A stretch of 64,000 nt of DNA, taken from the NCBI GenBank assembly GCA_050084515.1, contig CM114275.1, positions 21,576,001 through 21,640,000 of the forward strand. The letters are read 5' to 3'. A model generated the notes under the pieces. It was given only the letters and a program-made list of their open reading frames with translations, did no database searches and had not been told where the DNA came from. This DNA is from Blasia pusilla (lineage: Eukaryota > Marchantiophyta > Marchantiopsida > Blasiales). Below are positions 56,620 to 64,000 of the stretch, piece after piece (the stretch's first letter is position 1; each line of letters begins with the position of its first letter). The translations under genes and the position numbers were made by a program.

Positions 56620-57905
56620 ATATCCACAACGGCGGCTACTGTGAGTAGGCTAACCTCTAAGAAGTACAAAACAATTGCAACGGCGGCTATTCAGAGTAGG
56701 CCGACCTTTCAGGAGTACAAAACAACTGCAATGGCTGCTATTTAGGCGGCTATTCTGAGTACTATCACCTCTTACTACAACGGCAACTGCTTTGAGTAGG
56801 CTCATCTATCAGGAGTACGAACATCTACAACGGAGGATACTCTGAGTAGCCTCACCTTTGAAGAGAACAAAATTACTACAACGGCGGCTATTTCGGAGGC
56901 TAGTCGAAGTAGCCCAATATCTCCCAACACCCAAACCACCTACAACGACGGCTAATTCGGCGGCTATTCTGAGTTGGCTCACCTCTAGTGAAAGTTAGAC
57001 ATCTACAACGGTGGCTAATTCGGTGACTATTCTGAGTTAGCTCACCTCTGAAGAGAACAAAACAACTACAACGGCGGCTAATTCGGCGACAAATCTGAGT
57101 TAGCTCACCTCTGAGGAGAACAAAAACAACTACAACGGCGGCTAATTTGGTGGCTATTATGAGTTGGCTCGCCTCTCATGAAAACAAAACAACAACAACG
57201 GCGGCTATTTCGGTGGTTATTGTGAGAAGCCCAATCTCTCCCGAAACCAAAACAACTACAACGGCGGCTAATTCGGCGGCTATTCTAAGTTGGCTCACCT
57301 CTAGGGAAAGTTAGACATCTACAACGGTGGCTAATTTGGTGACTATTCTGAGTTAGCTCACCTCTGAAGAGAACAAAACAACTACAACGGCGGCTAATTC
57401 GGCGAGAAATCTGAGTTAGTTCACCTTTGAAAAGATCAAAACAACTACAACGGCGGCTAATTTGGCGACTATTTTGAGTTGGCTCACCTCTGAAGAGAAC
57501 AAAACAACTACAACGACGGCTAATTTGGAGGCTATTCTGAGTTGGCTCGCCTCTCATGAAAACAAAACAACAACGGCGGCTATTTCGGTGGTTCTTCTTA
57601 GTAGGCTAAGCTCTCAAGAAAGGAAATCAATTACAAATGCGGCTAAGTCGACCACTCTTATGACTAGGCTCAATTCTCAAGACAACAATAATACTACAAC
57701 GGCGGCTAATTCGGAGGCTAATTTGAGAAGGCGACCCTCTCAGGATAACTACAAAACTACCACGGCAGCTAATTCGGCGGCTATACTGTGAGGAGGCTTG
57801 GATCTCAGGAAATCAAAATAACTACAACAACGGATATTTTCCCGGCTATTTTGAGTAGGATCACCTCTCAGGAAATAAATAATCTACAACGGCGGCTATT
57901 TCGAT
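56620..57905 (+). repeat. Right array: about 21 units of 50-63 bp with GGCGGCTATT motifs
   Basis: Head-to-tail units of the form ACTACAACGGCGGCTAATTC, GGCGGCTATTCTGAGTTGGC, TCACCTCTGAAGAGAACAAAA. Left units are about 50 bp with a single motif. From about 56880 the unit is about 62-63 bp with the motif doubled. Orientation is opposite to the left array. The units produce a repetitive frame on the minus strand (57285-57557) that is an artefact of periodicity rather than a gene. Confidence 0.9.
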
Positions 57906-58245
57906 TATGGTGGCGGCTATTGCAACAATAATCATCATTTCTGGATCGAGTTTCCATCTCGGCGGCTATTTTGACGCCCACTAAACCCGGCGCCATCTTA
58001 CCTTCTTCTAGGGTGAACCCTTCGAGATAGGGATCATTCTTGGACGTGGAGGCTCGCCATAACTCGAAAGCAGCCGATGACTCTATTGATGATGGCCTTC
58101 GTTCATAAGATCCACAATTTTGGTCTTTGCGACTAGAACCAGAAAATCCATTGTCATCCAAAGGAAAATGTTGTCTGCTCAAGTCTGGAAAATCGTCATC
58201 AGTACACGAGAGGTCAGGATGTTTGGGTAGCTCGACACCATCCAT
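57868..58245 (-). CDS. Possible first exon of the MULE transposase gene
   Basis: A minus-strand ORF starts MDGVELPKHPDLSCTDDDFP and is acidic/Ser-rich for about 100 residues. It then runs into the GGCGGCTATT repeats (AAEMETRSRN and beyond), which are probably intronic. It is oriented toward the transposase, and its composition resembles the N-terminal leader of long MULE proteins. It may be exon 1, joined across the right array to the frame starting near 56554. No functional domain is recognised, and the splice donor is not fixed (a GTGGGC at about 57981 is one option). Confidence 0.4.
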   Translation of the reverse strand: MDGVELPKHPDLSCTDDDFPDLSRQHFPLDDNGFSGSSRKDQNCGSYERRPSSIESSAAFELWRASTSKNDPYLEGFTLEEGKMAPGLVGVKIAAEMETRSRNDDYCCNSRHHNRNSRRCRLFIS

Positions 58246-58472
58246 TCTCTAATCAAGCTTATGAACAGTAAACACTGATTAGTAAACAAATTAACATGTG
58301 CTAGAGAGTGTAAGTACGAGTGTTGATCACGATTTGCATGATCAACAGTCCTAACTCGAAAGTGACAAACCCTAACTCGGGATTGTTCCTATATCCAAAA
58401 CATTTGGGCTAGAGTAACTACGTAGAAGAACATTTCTACCAACCGGTGGGAACTCTGACGTGGCACTTCATA
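58246..58472. other. Flank of the MULE; no gene seen
   Basis: No gene or terminal inverted repeat was recognised. Confidence 0.3.
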
Positions 58473-58550
58473 GGGGCCACTCAAGCAAGAGATTTCGTAG
58501 GGGGGCCACTTAAGCAACATAAGTAGGGCAGGGGGCCACTTAAGCAAACT
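58473..58550 (+). repeat. Three 29-bp direct repeats
   Basis: GGGGCCACTCAAGCAA, GGGGCCACTTAAGCAA and GGGGCCACTTAAGCAA start near 58473, 58503 and 58532, with variable 12-15 bp joins. No ORF passes through them. Confidence 0.7.
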
Positions 58551-58559
58551 CCTGTCATT

Positions 58560-61279
58560 TTTTTCCTCGTTTTGTTCATTCTATTTTCGAGAATAATTAT
58601 TCAGGATAGAAAATCTCTCATAATTTGAAAGGGAAATTCCGGAGTGCGACTAGGAAAATAGAAAAAGCATGATAACGATTATTTGGGGAAAAAAATCACG
58701 TTAAATGATTTTTAACTCATAAATGATGAAATATGGATGAAAAAAATACCTGTCACACAACATAAACACATTTATACCATTATATGTTAAAAAATTCCCA
58801 TAACTTTGGAATTTGGAATCTATCAATTGAAAAGTTTGGGGTATTTCATAAGACAATGCACCCTAATTCCATGGCCTTGTGAAACGAGTTTCAATAAAAA
58901 TAAACTCCCAAATTCTTTGGACTTTGGATTTCCTCTCCCAAACCTTATTGGTGACTTAGTTCATATTATGTACTTAGTTCATATATCTAATGCAAGTACC
59001 TCTTGACCTACTTCAAGTCAAACCAGAGGAGTCGGAGGTAGGACAAGATATTACTTTGTAACCTTGGACACTATGCCGATTTTTGTGGTGCTATCGAAAG
59101 AAGAATGTGAAAGGGTTGGATCTCATTAGAGGGACCAACACTAGATTGGCTACCAATCATTTCATACAATCGAAGAGGGATAAGACAAGGAGATGCATCT
59201 CACTACCACAAGTAGCTTAGTTGAAGCTATCATACGTGGATCTATTCTCAACGTCAATGGATACTAAAGTTCCTTATCTAGGAATTTTTCAACACAAGGG
59301 ACACAAGACTTATATTGGATGCGTACCATTCATTTTCTGATTGCATGTTGGTCATGGCACGATTAAACGAATGCAAGACCTACAAGTGGCTTAGGTGCAG
59401 ATCTTAAGATATTCGTAGGAGCATTAGTCTTGTTTTCCAACTTACATACATTCTAGTGAACCTTTCTTTGTTGGGGGATGCTTCTACATATATGGTGATG
59501 AGTGCAAATCGGATCCAGGCATGGATTGTGTCACGACTGTTAGCATAGATCGGTGGGATCTAGCACAGCGTTTGCACGAGTAGTGGAGGACATGCCTAAG
59601 AGGTCGAGGATGACCTATTGAGGCCTCGGGAAACCTGAGAGAGCAGGTTTCCCCTTCATTTCGGCTCATTTGGAGCCATATAGAGAAACTTACTATCTCG
59701 GGTAAGTTTCCATGTTGGGGATAGTTGCACATCTTTTGGAGCTATGGTGTGAGATGGTGTAGAGAGAGATTGGACCCTACTTTACAAAGAGAGAATGAGA
59801 GAGTGAGAGAGCTTCATGGGGAAGCTCGTTGGTCACTTGCTGTTCTTTGCAGGTTGGGGACTGTGTTCCCCATTCAGCGGCTTATGGGAGTGCTCACCAG
59901 AGAAGGGCTGCATTGATTGAGAGGGAGAAGGGCTGCATTGATTGTTCTTTGCATTTGCCGACTTTTCGTGTAGAAGACTGGCACGCGGAAGCACTGCCCA
60001 ATTTCTGATAGGGATTGATTATGGGGACAGGTTGCCCCATGCCAGTGCTCTTAGGAGCACCATGTAGCTTGCTGATTTGTATTTTCACACGTTTTACATT
60101 TTCGTTGGGAGAAATCAGCGCGGAAGCGCTGCCAAATTTGGTGTAGGAGAAAGAGACATTGGGCTTTACGACAGTCCCTGTCAGTTTTTACTACAATGTT
60201 TGATTCTAAATATTTTTTGATATTGTCGTAGATCTTGAAGCTGTGCAACAAAAAATGCGCAATTTGGAGTTATGAGCAAAAAGTTATGGTCAATCTTGAA
60301 AAATTTCCATTGCTAGGCGATTTTTAGGGTTCAATTGTTCAAACCCTAAACCAACCGCCACGCCGGCGGCGGCCGTCGCCATTGATGGTCAACCGTCACC
60401 GTCAATGGTCCACCGTCCGTTTTCCTCCCTTTGGTTGACATTACCGCTGTTACGGAGTGGAGGGTCTTCCACGACGTTCGTTGATTCTTTGACTTGGGTC
60501 GCCACCACGTACTTTGTTTTGGCCGCCACCGTCATCGTAGTTTCGTCATCAACCAGTGATGGTAGATAACCTCCGATTTTGGTATTTCAGTTTCGATTTC
60601 ATGCTGCTATATTGTGATTGGTAGCCGCTCGACGACAATCGAGTACGGTGCCGTGACGCCAGTAGTCGCAATACGCCGCCGATTGTCATGCCGTGCCGCT
60701 TGTGGCCGCACGACACCGTCTCGATCGTGAAGTCGCTTTGTCATTGTGGAGCACAGTGTCGGTTTATTGTTGATTGAGGAGAGTATGCCGCCGAGTGCCG
60801 CATCCCACCATGGAGGGTCGTGCCATTCGTAGCCGTTCCATGCCGCCTTCAACGCCGCACCGTTCCGCTGGAACTGCACTGTCTATCGAGGAGTTTTGAG
60901 CAGCGTTAGTACAGGAGGAGTATGACTTGCTGATTGGAGGAGTTGTCTCCACAACCAAGTTGGGGTCAAGATTTGCAGTTGCTGAGGAGCGACATTGACA
61001 TGTGTTCAAGTTACCCATTCTGGTCCTTTACCCTACACGCATGAGGGATTCTGGGATTTGGGTAGTTTATTTGGGGATATTGGGTTGTGTGGATGCTGAG
61101 AGCATCATTTATGTATGTGGTTTAGGGACATAGACCTCTGTGAGATGTCCGGAGTTGAGGGTAGGTTTTCGATGAGATGATAGCCTGGTCGATTTTCCGC
61201 ACCACGCCGCTTGTTGCCGCACGTTACACGTCTCGGGGAGGGAGAGTGTAGATCGAGTGCCGCATGTTTGGGATGAGTG
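58560..61279. other. AT-rich spacer then leader-like region upstream of copy 3; no gene seen
   Basis: The segment 58.56-59.0 kb is AT-rich. From about 59.46 kb the sequence resembles the leader of the retroelement that follows (shared GCGGAAGCGCTG near 60119). It has repeated GCCGCC-rich words at 60355-60900 (for example GCCGGCGGCGGCC) and many overlapping ORFs without motifs. An LTR boundary could not be fixed. Confidence 0.35.
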
Positions 61280-64000
61280 ATTGAGGGATTATTCACGAGG
61301 TTGAGAGTGATCGAGTGAGAGGGGCACAAGGGTCATCACGGCGTCCGTTTGGGACTTTGAGAGACAAGGTGGTGAACCTGAGAGTAGCTCTAGAGGTTTT
61401 AGGCGGAGTGGCTCGAGGTTCCGAGGGTCTCCACGTGAGGGACCACCTTGACCTCCTTCTGTGTCATCGTCAGACAAGGGGGAGGGTGTAGAGGAGTTTT
61501 TGAGCACATCACCACACATTGTGAGTGGTCCTACCAGTTGGGCGTACGGGATGGACGACCGGGGTAGAGGATCGCATAGGTTTCAGTTGCAGTAGGTACG
61601 ATTGAGTTACACGATTTCATAGCAGAGTTTGGGAGTTGGTGTGACTCCCAGCAGGCCACGAACTCTAGAGAGTTCAACCCGTTTACATCATGGAATGATA
61701 TCTTCCAACATTTAGAGGGGGCGCCCATGGACGATTACCATGAGTTCTCTCAGAGATATGCACGTGAGATCGAGGTGTGGAGGCTCTACTATGACCCACA
61801 TTACGTGTCATGGACGGAGCCGTTCCCAGATGAGGAGGAGGAGTCAAGAAAGGCTACTTCCTCTTCCACTAGTGACATTTTAGAAGGGGTCACTCGCACG
61901 AGAGCAATTGCACCGTCTAGTCAAGATCGTCCCAGGTTCAACCCTGTGGTTGAGTTCTTTGTTGAGTTGAGGGCGCGCTACCATGGGGTACGAACGGAGA
62001 AGTTGTGGAGCATCCACAACTTCCAAAGGCGTGCGGGTGAGAGTTTGCATGAGGCTTACACTCGCTTGCGCCGGTTGATCAACGTCACTTAGGGGGTGCC
62101 AGAGGCTCAGGCTATCTAGTCATGGTATGCGACACGGGTGTGCTTCTTATGAACACCTCCCCTACGTTGAGAGATGATTTTAGGACAGTCGAGAACATTG
62201 AGCGAAACATGGCGGAGGAGAGCGTAGCCATCATGGGTTCTAGGCAAGAGCAGTCACGATTGTCTGCACCACCTGTGCAGCAACGTGGACTTCGAGATAG
62301 GTCGAATGTGGCACCAGTCATGTGGTGGAGCCCATAATTAGCGCGATTGGACTCGTCAGGGTTATGGACGTGTGCCTCAGCATGGAGGAGGAGATGGTGC
62401 TGCACCAAGAGGTTATCAGTGTGACTATTGTCAGAGGTATGGTCATACACGCGCCAGGTGTTTCAATTTACATTCTGAGTTACGTCCGGACCGAGGGCCA
62501 GAGAGGGTACCAGAGTGAGTAATCGGTCCGGGTGGGCCTAGAGATCGTGCACCAGGTGGTCCCGTTCGGGGATGAGGAGCTGGAGTTTCCCGACACGATG
62601 GTGGAGCTGCCCGTGGAGGAGGTAGAGTCCTACTACCTAGACACGTGGAGGGAGATTTCGGACGTGAGGCTAGGATGGTTGCTCAGATACATCAGCTACA
62701 TGAGCATATTGCCGCTATGGCATTGAGATTACCCAATGTTGGATCCGTGGCATCGACATCATATGGAGCAGCCAGAGATATGGAGGATCCTGGTTGGATG
62801 TGCAGGGTTGCCTAGATGGAGGCAACCGCAGTTGTGACACGTGGAGCAGCCATAGAGTTGGATCCACAGCGAGAGGAAGCCAGGAAATAGACTAGGCTTC
62901 CTCAATCTTTCACGTTATCCGAGGCGATGAGGACCCCATGGATGGGTCCTCATCAAAGTTCCTAGAGAGTTGGTGATGTTGTTGGTGTGCACGTACGGAG
63001 GGAGATGGGAGAAGCGAGTGCAAAGACTCCTATTGTTGATGCTCAGGAGGGGCATGTGTCGAGCATGTTGTTGGGGGAGGCCATCATTTTGTACCGCACT
63101 CCTTTATTTTCTGCTTCCAATGTTATGACGTTGGGGGGTACCCCGCCGAGGCTTTTTGGCTGGCCACTTCACTATGTGAGCGCAAAGTTGGAGTTCTTGC
63201 ATCACGTTCAGAGGTGATTATAGAGGAGGTGATGGACTTGCCCTTGGAGCGGATGCTTGGGCCGTCCACGTCAGATTCAAGGCAGGTTGCGGCTGCTAGG
63301 ATGGCAGAGATGCCCGCTAGACCCGCGATAGAGTGTGCCATGGCTTCTCCTGGTGTTGTGTTGCTAGATAACCGAGGAGAGGTCTTCCAGTTGGTGAGTC
63401 CCGGAGGTAGAGCTTTTAGTCCAGAACGCGTCTTGTTGGATTCAGGAGCGCAACCCCTAATGTTGGGGAAAGCGTCATTCAGAGGATTGGGCTTGACGAG
63501 AGCCGATGTGGAGCGTTGTCCATTCCAGATACAGACATCCTTGGGTGGAGCGAGTACCACACAGTATATCACCCGATAGGAGGTCGTGGTGAGGACATCC
63601 TACAGATGAGTCCGTGGTGCAAGCCAAGGCGATAGTGACTCATGCAGTGTCCTACGACATCTTGGTTGGTGGAGCAGTGTTATACCCGATGGGGTTTTCC
63701 CTGGATTACTGAGAGGAGTCAGCGTCCTACAGACCAGGATGGTTGTCAGGTGATGGGCGCCTTAGCTCATTATCGGTTCGATTCACATGTGCAGTGATCA
63801 AGCAACGGCCAGGAGACATGGCAACCTTAACAACATTTAGCAGGGCCATCACTTGGGACATGTCCATGCAGAGGATACTCCCATTCCTGACATTTCTATG
63901 GAGAGGAGTATTATGGTAGCCGCATCATTCCGTGGAGGACAGGTGCCGTTGTGGGGCTCGGCGAGGAGCCGGCGATTGGCGAGATGAGCACGCGTGCATC
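61280..64000 (+). mobile_element. LTR retrotransposon gag/protease, broken and cut by the window edge (copy 3)
   Basis: Gag-like sequence starts about 61290. The best piece, 61727-62092, encodes MDDYHEFSQRYAREIEVWRL and ends RRAGESLHEAYTRLRRLINV, the typical gag capsid C-terminal pattern. A zinc knuckle CDYCQRYGHTRARC (CX2CX4HX4C) lies near 62410-62450. An acidic segment (62532-62726) and the protease (63214-63579) with LLDSGAQPLMLGKASFRGLG follow. This protease keeps the catalytic Asp that copy 1 has lost. Frame changes and stops occur between pieces. The protein continues past the protease (near 63630-63710 a frame reads VSYDILVGGAVLYPMGFSLD) and runs to the window edge, where reverse transcriptase would be expected next. 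It is the same family as copy 1, in opposite orientation. Confidence 0.75.

Larger units (their letters stand above)
52680..58245 (-). mobile_element. MULE (Mutator-like) element with inverted GCCGCC-motif arrays
   Basis: A minus-strand Mutator-type transposase gene is bracketed by arrays of a short motif. At 52693-52857 the plus strand reads AATAGCCGCC or AGCAGCCGTCC many times. At 56620-57960 it reads the complement GGCGGCTATT many times. A third cluster with the first orientation lies in the transposase intron (54560-54870). The left edge is placed at about 52680, where the similarity of retroelement copy 2 to copy 3 stops. The right edge is placed at the start of a likely first exon. No 9-bp target duplication or long terminal inverted repeat was found by eye, so both ends are provisional. 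Confidence 0.55.

Noticed and set aside
57285-57557. Minus-strand repetitive ORF of 90 codons in the MULE right array
   Set aside because: The regular protein pattern comes from the 62-bp repeat period. No start context, and the array is most likely intronic.

Overview
This is nuclear DNA from a land plant or close streptophyte relative. The evidence is intron-containing genes of plant type (a WAC/DDT/WHIM chromatin protein with GT-AG introns, V-ATPase subunit G, a mitochondrial bL12 ribosomal protein, a peroxisomal-type enoyl-CoA isomerase) set in a background of plant transposons (Ty1/copia, PIF/Harbinger, MULE, Helitrons). No flowering-plant-specific gene is visible and the genes are divergent, so a non-seed plant is possible. 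I cannot name the species.

Layout. About 0-1.7 kb is a broken LTR-retrotransposon gag/protease fragment on the minus strand. About 2.4-4.8 kb is a decayed PIF/Harbinger element with convergent transposase and Myb/SANT-like ORFs. About 5-7 kb holds short degenerate direct repeats. The first host gene (bL12m) is at 8.96-9.62 kb. From 12 to 30 kb the DNA is mostly gene-free and AT-rich. It holds a full-length but dead copia element with both LTRs and a 5-bp target duplication, inserted in a decayed protein-like sequence, plus a perfect 54-nt palindrome, six short Helitrons (one carrying a MITE-like insertion) and a 47-bp minisatellite.

A host-gene island spans about 31-46 kb. An 11-exon WAC-DDT-WHIM gene (32752-39567) can be reconstructed exon by exon. 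It is followed by a single-exon enoyl-CoA delta-isomerase (42314-43033) and, on the minus strand, a three-exon V-ATPase subunit G gene (45089-46007) whose first ATG is one base out of frame.

From about 47 kb to the end the DNA is again transposon-derived. It contains a gypsy-like gag/protease fragment (50.2-52.7 kb), a MULE (about 52.7-58.2 kb) and a second gypsy-like copy running off the right edge (61.3-64 kb). This last copy is the same family as the left-edge fragment but in opposite orientation.

The most unusual structure is the MULE. A short GC-rich motif (AATAGCCGCC, or its complement GGCGGCTATT) is repeated dozens of times in three clusters: at the left flank, inside a transposase intron, and in about 1.3 kb that look like a second intron. 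The outer clusters are in inverted orientation. I see no CRISPR array, rRNA, convincing tRNA or bacterial-type operon.
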